Shown here in pieces: positions 44,037 to 52,395 of a stretch of 64,000 nucleotides of DNA (positions within the stretch are counted from its first letter, which is position 1; each line of letters opens with the position of its first letter). Below the pieces are notes generated by a model. That model saw only the letters and a list, made by a program, of their open reading frames with translations, did no database searches and had not been told where the DNA came from. A program made the position numbers and the translations under genes. This DNA is from JAMHWF01 sp964371405 (GTDB lineage: Bacteria; Pseudomonadota; Gammaproteobacteria; Burkholderiales; Burkholderiaceae_C): assembly GCA_964371405.1 (NCBI GenBank), contig CAYJLV010000005.1, positions 1 through 64,000 on the forward strand. Reading direction: 5' to 3'.

Positions 44037-45830
44037 ATGACGTCGATCTCGCCGTTGACTACCGCGCTGGCCGCGGTCGCGCTGGCTCTGCCGGCTTCCG
44101 CTGCGACGCTCGTCGTCGGCGACGCAGCCGGCCGGCCGCTGGCGACCGTGATGGTGCGCGAAGTCGCAGCGACGAAGCGAGCCGTCGACACCTCCGACGG
44201 CGGCTATCCGAAGCCGGGCGTCGCCTACGACGTCGACCCCGACATCACGCGCTATACCGACGCCGCCGGCCGCGCAAGCTGGGCCGAGCGCGGCATCGCC
44301 GTGCGCTACCTGCTGCGCAAGCCCGGCTGGCGCGACGCGACGGTCGACGCGGCGCCGGGGCAGCGCGAACTGCGCGTGACGCTGCAGCGCGAAACCGATG
44401 TGATGAAGCTCGCCGAGGCGCGGCCCGCCAACGTCTGGCTCGGCGCGCTCGACCTCCGCGACGAAGCGCGCAAGCGCCACTTCATGCTGCAGTGCGGGTT
44501 CTGCCACCAGCAGGGCAACTCCTTCCTGCGCCGCGAGCGCCCCGTCGAAGAGTGGGACGCCGCGATCCGCCGCATGGTGCGCTACGGTGCGCGCCTCGCG
44601 ACGGAGGACCAGAAGGTGCTGCCGCAGATGCTCGCCGACGGCTGGCGTGCGCTGCGCGACAACCCCGCGCGGCTCGCCGAGCCGGCGCCGTGGAGCGCGG
44701 CGCTCGCCGCGACGACGATCACGGAGTGGCCGGTCGGCGACGCCATGTCGCAGGCGCACGACCAGCTGCTCGCCGCCGACGGCACGCTCTGGATCGCCGA
44801 CAACATCCAGGACCGGCTGCACCGCGTCGACCCGCGCACGAACCGAGTCACGGTCTACAAGATCCCGCACCGCGAAGGCGACGTGCCGGGCGGACTGCTC
44901 GCGGCGCGGTTGCGCGACTTCCCGCGCCACGACAGCACGTCGAATGCGCACTCGCTGGTGCAGTCGGCGCGCGACGGCCATATCTTCGTCACGCCTTCGG
45001 CGCAGCAGCGGCTGGTCGAGCTCGACCCGGCGACCGGCGTCTTCACGCTGCACGACCTGCCGGGCGGCTTCTATCCGCACACGATCCGCATGGACGCGCA
45101 GGACCGCGTCTGGTTCACGCTCGCGCTGTCGAACCAGATTGCGATGTTCGACCGCGCGACGCGCCGCTTCACGCTGCACGACCTGCCGGTGCGCAGCCTG
45201 CGCGAGCGGCTCACGGTGGCGCTGATCAAGCCCCTCTTCAAGCTGATGGAGTGGGGCGTGCCGCTGGCCAACTGGCTGCCGGTCGACCGCATCGCGACGG
45301 GCACGCCGCTGCCCTACGGCATCGAGGTCACGCCCGACGGCAGGGTCTGGTTCGCGCGGCTGCACACCGACGAGATCGGCTGGATCAATCCGGCCACCGG
45401 GCAGGTGACGATGATCGCGACGCCGTTCGCCGGCCCGCGCCGCCTGCGCAGCGACGCCGAAGGCAACCTGTGGATCGGCGCCTTCCCCGAGTCGGCGATC
45501 GCGCGCTACGAGCCGAAGGCGAAGCGCTTCACGCGCTACGAGCTGCCCGTCGTACCCAAGGGCAGCGACACGCCGTATGCGCTCAACGTCGACAGGAAGC
45601 GCGGTCTCGTCTGGGTGACGGGCAACCAGTCGGATTCGCTGCACGTGCTCGACATCGCTGCCGGCACCTGGACCAGCGTGCCGCTGCCGCGCCGCGTCGC
45701 CTTCACGCGCGACGTCGAGATCGCCGACGACGGCACGGCCTACACCTCGACCTCGTCGTTCCCGAGCTGGCACGTCGAGGACGCGCAGCCGACGCTGATC
45801 CGCGTGCAGCGGCGCAGTGCTGCGCCGTGA
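44037..45830 (+). CDS. Exported Vgb-like beta-propeller protein with a haem-c motif
   Basis: Protein of 597 residues. Signal peptide (LTTALAAVALALPASAA), then a carboxypeptidase-regulatory-like beta domain (about 25-120) and the segment MLQCGFCHQQGN with a CxxCH haem-c motif (about residue 155). From about 230 on there is a seven-bladed propeller like virginiamycin B lyase/SMP-30 proteins (LWIADNIQDRLHRVDPRTN; VWFTLALSNQIAMFD; LWIGAFPESAIARYEP). The combination suggests a periplasmic redox or lyase protein; the reaction is unknown. The start was taken at ATG 44037, which has AGGAG 9 bases upstream and leads directly into the signal peptide; the overlapping ATG at 44019 is the alternative. Confidence 0.82.
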   Translation: MTSISPLTTALAAVALALPASAATLVVGDAAGRPLATVMVREVAATKRAVDTSDGGYPKPGVAYDVDPDITRYTDAAGRASWAERGIAVRYLLRKPGWRDATVDAAPGQRELRVTLQRETDVMKLAEARPANVWLGALDLRDEARKRHFMLQCGFCHQQGNSFLRRERPVEEWDAAIRRMVRYGARLATEDQKVLPQMLADGWRALRDNPARLAEPAPWSAALAATTITEWPVGDAMSQAHDQLLAADGTLWIADNIQDRLHRVDPRTNRVTVYKIPHREGDVPGGLLAARLRDFPRHDSTSNAHSLVQSARDGHIFVTPSAQQRLVELDPATGVFTLHDLPGGFYPHTIRMDAQDRVWFTLALSNQIAMFDRATRRFTLHDLPVRSLRERLTVALIKPLFKLMEWGVPLANWLPVDRIATGTPLPYGIEVTPDGRVWFARLHTDEIGWINPATGQVTMIATPFAGPRRLRSDAEGNLWIGAFPESAIARYEPKAKRFTRYELPVVPKGSDTPYALNVDRKRGLVWVTGNQSDSLHVLDIAAGTWTSVPLPRRVAFTRDVEIADDGTAYTSTSSFPSWHVEDAQPTLIRVQRRSAAP

Positions 45831-45832
45831 GC

Positions 45833-45897
45833 CCGCCGGGCCGCCCCAAGGGCGAACTCCCCCTCGGGGGGACGGCGCGCAGCGCCAAGGGGGCTCC
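45833..45897. repeat. GC-rich intergenic repeat (CCGCCCCAAGG...CCAAGGGGG type)
   Basis: The stretch CCGGGCCGCCCCAAGGGCG - ACTCCCCCTCGGGGGGACG - GCGCAGCGCCAAGGGGGCTC contains nested palindromes (CCCCCTCGGGGGG; GGCGCGCAGCGCC). It is of a type I recall as dispersed in Burkholderiales genomes. It fills the whole gap between the propeller gene and the MFS gene. A 15-base inverted partial copy is at 31050. Confidence 0.7.
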
Positions 45898-47091
45898 GTG
45901 ATCCTGAGACGCCACGGCGCGTTCTACGCCTCGTGCCTGGCGGCGTTCACCGCCGGGCACATCGTCAACTACGCCGTGATCCTCTATGCGCAGGAGGCGA
46001 TCGGCTCCGATCTGCTCGCGGGCATCGGTTTCGGTCTGTGCTTCGGGCCGCCGCTCGTGCTCGGCTGGGTCGCTGGCGCGTGGTGCGATCGCTACCCTCC
46101 GACGCGCCTGATCCACGGCGCGCAGGCGCTGTTCGTCCTGGCGACGCTGCTGCTGTGGGCCGGCGACCGCGCGGCGGCCGATCCATCGATGCGCGTCGCG
46201 CTGCTCGTCACCGCCGCGCTGCTGGCCGGCGCGGGCTGGTCGTTCGTCGCGCCGGCGCGCATGGCGACGCTGGGGCAGATCGCGCGCTCCGACGAACTGA
46301 AGCCGGCGACGGTGGTGTTCAACCTGTTCGTGATGCTCGGCTTCGGCCTCGGCCCCCTGGTGCTCGCGCTGGCGCGCCGCGCCGCCGGCTGGCCCGGCGT
46401 GTTCGCGACGGCGGCGCTGCTGTTCGCCGTTGCGTCGCTCGCGCTGCTGGCGGTCCGCACGCGCGCCAGCGGGCGCGCGCACGCGCCGATCGGCACCGAG
46501 ATCGGCGAGGGCGTCGCCGCCGTCGCGGCGCGCCCGCTGCTCGCGCAACTGATGCTCGCCGCGATGGCGGGGTATCTCGCGATGGGACCGATGACGGTGC
46601 TGCTGCCCAAGCTCGCTGCAGCGCAGCTCGGCCTGGGCGAGCTGCAGCGCGGCGCTTTCCTCGGCACGCTGGCGCTGGCGCTGATCGGCGGCGGCCTGCT
46701 CGCGCTCGCACTGCAGCGGCGCCTGCATCACGGGCACACGATCCTCGTCGCGACGGCGCTGGCCGGCGCGGGGCTCGCTTCGCTGGGCGCAGTGCGCGAT
46801 GCGCGCGCCGCCGTCGCACTGCTCGGCGCGGTGGGCGTGGCCGGCGGCCTCGCGTTGTCGCTGATCGTCGCGGGCATCCAGGCCGCTGCGCCCGACGCGC
46901 TGCGCGGGCGCATCGTCGCCATGTACACCATCGTGTCGCAGGTCGTGCCCGCTGCGTCGGGCGTCGCCGCCGGTGCGCTGCTGCAGGGCTGGGGCGTCGG
47001 CATCGCGCTGCACGCCTGCGGCGCGGCGCTGGTGACGGCGATGGCCGTCAGTGCGTTGCGGATGGCGGCGCTGCGGCGTCACGCGGGTTGA
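45898..47091 (+). CDS. MFS transporter (MFS_3/enterobactin-exporter-like)
   Basis: Inner-membrane protein of 397 residues with about twelve helices, similar in layout to EntS-like exporters. FVAPARMATLGQIARSDEL in the middle and the C-terminal APDALRGRIVAMYTIV are typical. The GTG at 45898 begins directly at the end of the intergenic repeat, and AAGGGGG from the repeat appears to serve as its ribosome-binding site. It may export a product of the upstream gene set, but could equally be unrelated. Confidence 0.85.
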   Translation: MILRRHGAFYASCLAAFTAGHIVNYAVILYAQEAIGSDLLAGIGFGLCFGPPLVLGWVAGAWCDRYPPTRLIHGAQALFVLATLLLWAGDRAAADPSMRVALLVTAALLAGAGWSFVAPARMATLGQIARSDELKPATVVFNLFVMLGFGLGPLVLALARRAAGWPGVFATAALLFAVASLALLAVRTRASGRAHAPIGTEIGEGVAAVAARPLLAQLMLAAMAGYLAMGPMTVLLPKLAAAQLGLGELQRGAFLGTLALALIGGGLLALALQRRLHHGHTILVATALAGAGLASLGAVRDARAAVALLGAVGVAGGLALSLIVAGIQAAAPDALRGRIVAMYTIVSQVVPAASGVAAGALLQGWGVGIALHACGAALVTAMAVSALRMAALRRHAG

Positions 47092-47207
47092 CGCGCCCGA
47101 GCGTGAATTAGCTCCGGGGATCTCGGCCGTTCGGTCGATGGCGATGGCGCGCCTGTGATTCCACCATCGCAGCTGTCTCGTCGATTCGCAACCCAGGAGC
47201 TTCGTTC

Positions 47208-49034
47208 ATGCCTCACGCACCGCGGTCCCATGCCCACCGCTCGCCCCGCTTCGTTGTTGCCGCGCTGAGTGCGGCCGTGCTCGCCGCTTGCGGCGGCGGC
47301 GACGAACCCGCCGCCGGCGGCAATCCCGCGCAGCCGCTCACGCTGAGCGGCGTCGCCGCCCGCGGCGCAGCGCTTGCCGGCGCGTCGGTCGAGGCGACCT
47401 GCGCGACCGGCAGCGGCACCGGGACGGCGCAGCCCGACGGCAGCTACAGCCTCGCGATCACCGGCGGCGTGCTGCCCTGCGTGCTCAAGGCTGCGAGCAG
47501 CGACGGCACGACTTACTACTCGCTGGCTGCCGGCGCCGGATCGACGGCGACGGCCAACATCACGCCGCTGACGCAACTCGTGGTTGCGCAGCTGACGGGC
47601 CAGGACCCCGCGGTCTTCTATGCCGGCGCCGCCGGCAACGCCGCCTCGCTCGCGACCGCGGTAACGGCCGTGAAGATCGATGCCGCCTCGACCGCCGTGG
47701 TGCAGACACTGCAGGCCGCCGGCGTCGACACCAGCGCGATCACCAGTATCGTCTCGGGCAGCCTCGCCGCGGGCACCGGCACCGGCTACGACGGCGTGCT
47801 CGACACGCTCGGCACGACGCTGGCGAGCACCGGCAGCACGCTCGGCGAACTGGTGACGGCGGTCGCGGCCACTGCCGCGGCTGCCGGCCCCGCCGCGCCG
47901 GCGACCCACAGCGGCGGCGACAACGTCACGGCAAGCCTGCTGCCCGCCGCGCTGCTGCTCAAGGCGAAGGCCGAACACTGCGCTGCGCTGCGCAGCGCCG
48001 ACTACCGATTCATCGTCGTCAAGCCATCGGCCAGCACCGGCGCCACCGACCCCGTGACGACACTCAGCGTCGGCACGATGGACGTCGCCGCGGCCGCCGG
48101 CCCGACCTGGACCTTCGACGACAGCAACGCGGTGCTGACGCCCGTCGCCGGCGAGTCGTGCCACTACACCGTCAACGGCAGTGACAACCTGAGCGGCGAG
48201 GTCGTCGTCTCGCCGTCGGGCCTTGCGGTCGGGCGGCTGACCAACACCTGGACCGACGGCGAAGCCGCGGCCGACCCGAACGCGCGCATGGTGATCGCGA
48301 TGCCGGTGCAGTCGATCGCCGTCGCCGACCTGGCCGGCGACTGGAACACGCTCGGCTGGATCGCCGAGGGTGCGACGAGCAGCGTCGATCCGGTCCTGAT
48401 CGGTATCGCGGCCGACGGCAAGGTGACGCTGAAGTGCGACGGCAGCACACCGGCGACCCCGCTGTCGGCCTGCACGACGACCGACGGCCCGTATGCCGGC
48501 TTGAGCGCGAACACCGCAGGCGGTTTCGACCTGACGATCGATGCGCCCGGCGACGAATGGAAGGAACGCGCGTTCGCCTACCGCGCCGGCAACGGCCACA
48601 CGACGATCGTCATGCTCGGTGCCGACGGCACGGTGCACTTCATGGCCCGCCAGCGCACGCTGACCCAGCCGACGGTCGGCGACACGCACAAGGCCTGGAA
48701 CGTGCAACTCAACGCCGCTCGCGTCGCCGCCGACCCGCTCTCCTACAACGGCTACGAGATCACCGCGAACGACCCCGCGGCCGGCTCGTTCTCGCGCAGG
48801 ATCACCGCGCAGGGCACGGGCGTCAGCCACCCGCAGACGATCCTCATGAACGACGCGCGTGACGGCTGGATCCACCGCGCCGGCGGCAGCACGACCGGCA
48901 GCGACAGCAGCGCCGTGACGATCCGCGAGATGTATTCGATCAAGCTCGGCGTCGGCATCGCGGCCTACTGGATGCCGGCGAACAACCAGGCCGGAACCAA
49001 CGCGCGACTCGGGCTGTCGGTCACGCAGCCCTGA
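47208..49034 (+). CDS. Large surface/periplasmic lipoprotein of unknown function
   Basis: Protein of 608 residues with a lipoprotein signal (VAALSAAVLAACGGGDE, lipobox AAC). After it comes a carboxypeptidase-regulatory-like segment (LTLSGVAARGAALAGASVEATC) and an Ala/Thr/Gly-rich helical part to about residue 245. The C-terminal part (250-605) is beta-rich with repeated DG and TW motifs and several cysteines that may pair. Such CGGGD-type lipoproteins are frequent in Burkholderiales but have no assigned function. Single gene with its own terminator downstream; codon use like its neighbours. Confidence 0.75.
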   Translation: MPHAPRSHAHRSPRFVVAALSAAVLAACGGGDEPAAGGNPAQPLTLSGVAARGAALAGASVEATCATGSGTGTAQPDGSYSLAITGGVLPCVLKAASSDGTTYYSLAAGAGSTATANITPLTQLVVAQLTGQDPAVFYAGAAGNAASLATAVTAVKIDAASTAVVQTLQAAGVDTSAITSIVSGSLAAGTGTGYDGVLDTLGTTLASTGSTLGELVTAVAATAAAAGPAAPATHSGGDNVTASLLPAALLLKAKAEHCAALRSADYRFIVVKPSASTGATDPVTTLSVGTMDVAAAAGPTWTFDDSNAVLTPVAGESCHYTVNGSDNLSGEVVVSPSGLAVGRLTNTWTDGEAAADPNARMVIAMPVQSIAVADLAGDWNTLGWIAEGATSSVDPVLIGIAADGKVTLKCDGSTPATPLSACTTTDGPYAGLSANTAGGFDLTIDAPGDEWKERAFAYRAGNGHTTIVMLGADGTVHFMARQRTLTQPTVGDTHKAWNVQLNAARVAADPLSYNGYEITANDPAAGSFSRRITAQGTGVSHPQTILMNDARDGWIHRAGGSTTGSDSSAVTIREMYSIKLGVGIAAYWMPANNQAGTNARLGLSVTQP

Positions 49035-49051
49035 CGCGAGCTTGCTCTTCG

Positions 49052-49088
49052 CGGCCCGTCCCCGGCAGCGGGGGCGGGCCGTGTCGTT
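49052..49088 (+). terminator. intrinsic terminator after the lipoprotein gene
   Basis: CGGCCCGTCCCC (from 49052) pairs with GGGGGCGGGCCG (to 49081) around a short GGCAGC loop, then GTGTCGTTT. Strong GC stem, weak T-run. Confidence 0.65.
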
Positions 49089-49119
49089 TGCGCGCGGGCT
49101 CATGCTGTAATGCGCGCCG

Positions 49120-49776
49120 ATGGACACAAGCACCGCGACGAAGAAGGCCCTGCTCGTCGACGATCACGCGCTGTTTCGCGACGGCGTCGAACTGCTCGTC
49201 GAGCTGCGCATCCCGCAACTGCAGCTCACGACCGCCAGCGACATCGCGGGCGCGCTCGACGCTCTCGGCGCCGACCCCGACTGCTCGCTCGTGCTGCTCG
49301 ACCTCGGCCTGCCCGATGCCAGCGGCATGGCCGGGCTCGAGCGGCTGCACGAGGCCGCCCCGGCGGTGCCGATCGTCGTGCTGTCGGCCGACGACCGGCC
49401 CGAGACCGTGCTTGCCGCGATCGATCGCGGTGCAGCAGGCTTCATTCCCAAACGCGCCGACAGCGCGGCCTTCACCGACGCGCTGCGCACCGTGCTCGAG
49501 GGTCGCGTGCACCTGCCGCCGCAGGCCCTGCGGGCGGTCGCGGAGCTGCCGCCTGGCGATGACGACGATGGCGATCTCGGCCTGTCGCCGCGTCAGCTCG
49601 ACGTGCTGCGCCTGCTCATCGAAGGCCGCAGCAACAAGCTGATCATGCGCGAGCTCGATCTCTCCGAATCGACTGTCAAGACGCACCTGCAGGCGATCTT
49701 CCGGCGCCTGAACGTCAACACGCGCACCCAGGCGGTGGTGGCGGCAGCGCGACTCGGCCTGAGACTGACCGCGTGA
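49120..49776 (+). CDS. NarL/FixJ-type response regulator
   Basis: Protein of 218 residues. The receiver domain (about 8-125) has acidic pair LLVDDHALF, phospho-acceptor Asp in VLLDLGLPDASG, Thr/Ser-type position VVLSADD and Lys in GFIPKRAD. The LuxR-type helix-turn-helix (about 150-210) has LSPRQLDVLRLLIEGRSNKLIMREL and STVKTHLQAIFRRLNV. It lies next to two hybrid kinases, separated from the closer one only by paired REP elements and read toward it; it is the likely output of one or both. Confidence 0.92.
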   Translation: MDTSTATKKALLVDDHALFRDGVELLVELRIPQLQLTTASDIAGALDALGADPDCSLVLLDLGLPDASGMAGLERLHEAAPAVPIVVLSADDRPETVLAAIDRGAAGFIPKRADSAAFTDALRTVLEGRVHLPPQALRAVAELPPGDDDDGDLGLSPRQLDVLRLLIEGRSNKLIMRELDLSESTVKTHLQAIFRRLNVNTRTQAVVAAARLGLRLTA

Positions 49777-49782
49777 CACGCG

Positions 49783-49880
49783 CCCTCTCTCCCGCTGCGC
49801 GGGAGAGGGCTGGGGTGAGGGCAGCTTCGGCGCGCCGTGCGGCCCTCATCCCCCGCCCTCTCCCGCCAGCGGGAGAGGGC
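49783..49880. repeat. paired inverted REP-like elements overlapping the 3' end of a kinase gene
   Basis: Two CCCTCTCCCGC-(N)-GCGGGAGAGGG palindromes with flanking GGGGTGAGGG / CCCTCATCCCC lie in opposite orientation. The right-hand copy (about 49843-49880) overlaps the last codons and stop of the minus-strand kinase gene, so the protein ends with the repeat-encoded residues PLPLAGEGGG. Confidence 0.85.
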
Positions 49881-52233
49881 GCCCAGCCGGCGCCGCCGCC
49901 GCGAGCGCCGCCGCCAGCGCGGCGAGCAGCGTCGCGGCGCGAAACGGCTTGTTGAGCACCGGCACGCCGGCGCGCTGCAGCCGGGCCAGTTCGTCGGGCA
50001 GCGTGGTGCCGGTGACGACGAGCGCCGGCACGCGCCGGTCGAGCCGCGCGCGCAGCGCGTCGATCACGGCCAGACCGTCGCCGTCGGGCAGGCGCAGATC
50101 GGTCAGCAGCAGGTCGGGGCTGCCGAGTTCGGCAGCGCCGCGCAGTGCCTGCAGCCCCGCGTAGGCGCGCACCTCGGCGCCCCAGCTCTGCAGGCGCATC
50201 ACCAGCGCGTCGCGCACCGCGGGCTCGTCCTCGACGACGATCAGCTGGCGCCCGGCGAGCGGTCGCGGGGCGGCGGCGACCGCGACGCCGATAGCGTCGC
50301 GCGCCGGGCCGCGGCGGTCCAGCGGCAGCTCGATGCCGAAGCAGCTGCCGCGGCCGGGCTCCGAGCGCAGCGTCAGCGGGTGGCGCAGCAGCCGCGCGCT
50401 GCGCTGCACGATCGCGAGGCCGAGGCCGAGGCCGCGCACACGGCCGTCGGCGCCGCTGTGGTCGAACTGGACGAACTCGACGAAGGCGCGCTGCTGCTGT
50501 TCGGGCGTCATGCCGCAGCCGCTGTCGCGCACCTGCACCAGCACGCGGTCGCCGCGCCGGCGCGCCGCGACGAGCACGCCGCCGCGCGCGGTGCAGCGCA
50601 CGGCGTTGTCGACGAGATTGCGCAGCATCTGCTCGAGCAGCAGCGCGTCGGAGACGACCGCCAGCGCGGTCGGCCGGCAGCGCAGGCGCAGGCCCTTGGC
50701 CTCGGCCGTCGCGCCGGCATGCGCCGCGATCGCGTCGAACACGGCCTGCAGCTCGACGCGGCCGATGCGCGGCTGCACCGTGCCGGCGTCGAAGCGCGAC
50801 ACGTCGAGCAGCCCGCGCAGCAGCGTTTCCAGCGCGGCGACGGCCTGGTCGATGCGGTCGACGAGGCCGCGCTGGCGCGGCGCCGGCTCCTGCTCGCGCA
50901 GCAGGCCGACGAGCAGGCCGATGCTCGCGACCGGCTGGCGCAGGTCATGGCTCGCCGCGGCGAGGAACCGCCCCTTTGCAGCGTTGGCCTGCTCGAGTTC
51001 GGCGGTGCGCTCGCGCACGCGCTGCTCGAGCGCGACATTGGCATGCGCCACCGCGTTCATCGCGCCGACGACGCGGTTGACGAGCAGCGCGGTGAACGCG
51101 AGCACCGCCAGCGGCACGGCGTAGGGCATCCAGTAGGCGTCCATCACCGAGGTGCGGCCCTGCTGGTAGAGATAGTCGTGCACGCCGGCGACGAACACCG
51201 CCGCGACGCCCACGACGAGCGGCACCAGCGCCGCGCCGCTCAGCCGGCGCAGTGCCGGCCAGGCCAGAGGCAGCGCGCCGAGCAGCCCGGCGAGCAGTAC
51301 CGGGTAGGTCCAGGCGCGCGCCTGCTGGATCCAGCCGCCGGCGATCGCGACGGCGCCGAGAGCGGCCATCGCCGCGCCTGTGCCGATCCAGGCCGCTTTC
51401 AGGCGCGGCCGCGGCCGCTCCGACACGGCGATCGCGAAGACGCCGACCAGCACCACGGACGCCACCTGCGTCGCGTAGAACAGCCAGTCGGTCAGCGCCG
51501 GCGGAAACGGCAGGCTGACCGCGAAGTAGCTGACGTTGCGCAGCGAGGCCAGCAGACCGAGCGCCGCGAAGGTGCCGAGCGCGACCTCGCCGCGGCGTCG
51601 CGACCACACCAGCAGCGCGACCAGGCAGGCGCCGATGCTCAGCACGTTGAGCCACTGCGGCAGGCCGACTTCGCGGTGGTAGCCGTTGACGAAGCCGGCC
51701 TCGAGTTCGCGCATCGGACCGAACAGCAGCGGCGACAGCCCGCCGCGCGCGCCGTGGTCGACGACGAGCTCGACGCTGTTGGCTCCGCCGTGCAGCAGGC
51801 CCGCCGGCAGCGCGATCAGCGCTGGCACCGGCCGGCGCAGCGCGCTCGGCGGCGCGTCGAGCGTGCCGTGGACCAGCGTGCCGTTGACGCGCACGTCGGC
51901 ATGCGTGCCCAGGCGGTCGATGCGCAGCGCCCAGACCCCCGTGGGCGGCTCGGGCAGTTCCAGGCTCGCGCGGTAGCGCGCGACGCCGTGCGTGCCCAGC
52001 CCGTGGTGCGCCCAGGTATCGGGCAGCGAGATGGGTCGCGGTTCGCCCTCGCGGCCGTCGCGCACGACCGTCATGCGCGCCTCGCGCAGCGCCAGCTCGA
52101 CGCCTTCGGACTCGGCCGCGCTGCCCCACACGACGAGCCCGCTCCACACCGCGGCCAGCAGCACGAGCGCGGCGAACGCCGCGACCCACGCCGATGTCGG
52201 CGAGGCGTCCGGTCGCTGCGGTGGCGGCGTCAT
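49846..52233 (-). CDS. Hybrid histidine kinase with 7TMR-DISM-like sensor region
   Basis: Protein of 795 residues. After a first helix (AFAALVLLAAVWSGLVVW) comes a periplasmic beta domain (about 40-190; DTWAHHGLGTHGVARYRASL, HADVRVNGTLVH) followed by seven hydrophobic helices to about 400, as in 7TMR-DISM receptors. The coiled HisKA region has phospho-acceptor H429 in AASHDLRQPVASIGLL; the ATPase domain has NLVDNAVRCT, DSGCGM and RGLGLGLAIV; the C-terminal receiver has D712 in LLLTDLRLPDGDG. The kinase type resembles those paired with LuxR-type regulators, such as the one at 49120. The last residues come from a REP element. The ATG at 52233 diverges from the second hybrid kinase gene; the 162-base gap between them must hold both promoters. 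Confidence 0.9.
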   Translation of the reverse strand: MTPPPQRPDASPTSAWVAAFAALVLLAAVWSGLVVWGSAAESEGVELALREARMTVVRDGREGEPRPISLPDTWAHHGLGTHGVARYRASLELPEPPTGVWALRIDRLGTHADVRVNGTLVHGTLDAPPSALRRPVPALIALPAGLLHGGANSVELVVDHGARGGLSPLLFGPMRELEAGFVNGYHREVGLPQWLNVLSIGACLVALLVWSRRRGEVALGTFAALGLLASLRNVSYFAVSLPFPPALTDWLFYATQVASVVLVGVFAIAVSERPRPRLKAAWIGTGAAMAALGAVAIAGGWIQQARAWTYPVLLAGLLGALPLAWPALRRLSGAALVPLVVGVAAVFVAGVHDYLYQQGRTSVMDAYWMPYAVPLAVLAFTALLVNRVVGAMNAVAHANVALEQRVRERTAELEQANAAKGRFLAAASHDLRQPVASIGLLVGLLREQEPAPRQRGLVDRIDQAVAALETLLRGLLDVSRFDAGTVQPRIGRVELQAVFDAIAAHAGATAEAKGLRLRCRPTALAVVSDALLLEQMLRNLVDNAVRCTARGGVLVAARRRGDRVLVQVRDSGCGMTPEQQQRAFVEFVQFDHSGADGRVRGLGLGLAIVQRSARLLRHPLTLRSEPGRGSCFGIELPLDRRGPARDAIGVAVAAAPRPLAGRQLIVVEDEPAVRDALVMRLQSWGAEVRAYAGLQALRGAAELGSPDLLLTDLRLPDGDGLAVIDALRARLDRRVPALVVTGTTLPDELARLQRAGVPVLNKPFRAATLLAALAAALAAAAPAGRPLPLAGEGGG

Positions 52234-52395
52234 CAGCTCGCGATTCTGGCCGAGCCCGGCCGCGCGGCCAGCCGGCCGTTCGGCCGATGCGCGTGCGCAC
52301 CGGCACTCGGGTTGACCCGGATTCGGACCGGGGCCGGAATCGGTCACCGTTGCAGCGAGGGTGCGGCGGGCCGGATTCGCCGCGGGGGAGCCGCG

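Noticed and set aside
47079..49133. 684-codon minus-strand open frame opposite the lipoprotein gene
   Set aside because: Composition is Arg/Gly/Val repetitive and the plus strand has a clear lipobox protein with normal codon use; this is a GC-driven shadow frame.
49837..52395. First ~850 codons of a 1983-codon plus-strand open frame ahead of the second hybrid kinase
   Set aside because: This part is the antisense shadow of the minus-strand hybrid kinase; its translation is Arg/Ala/His-rich without any domain. The real gene starts near 52396.
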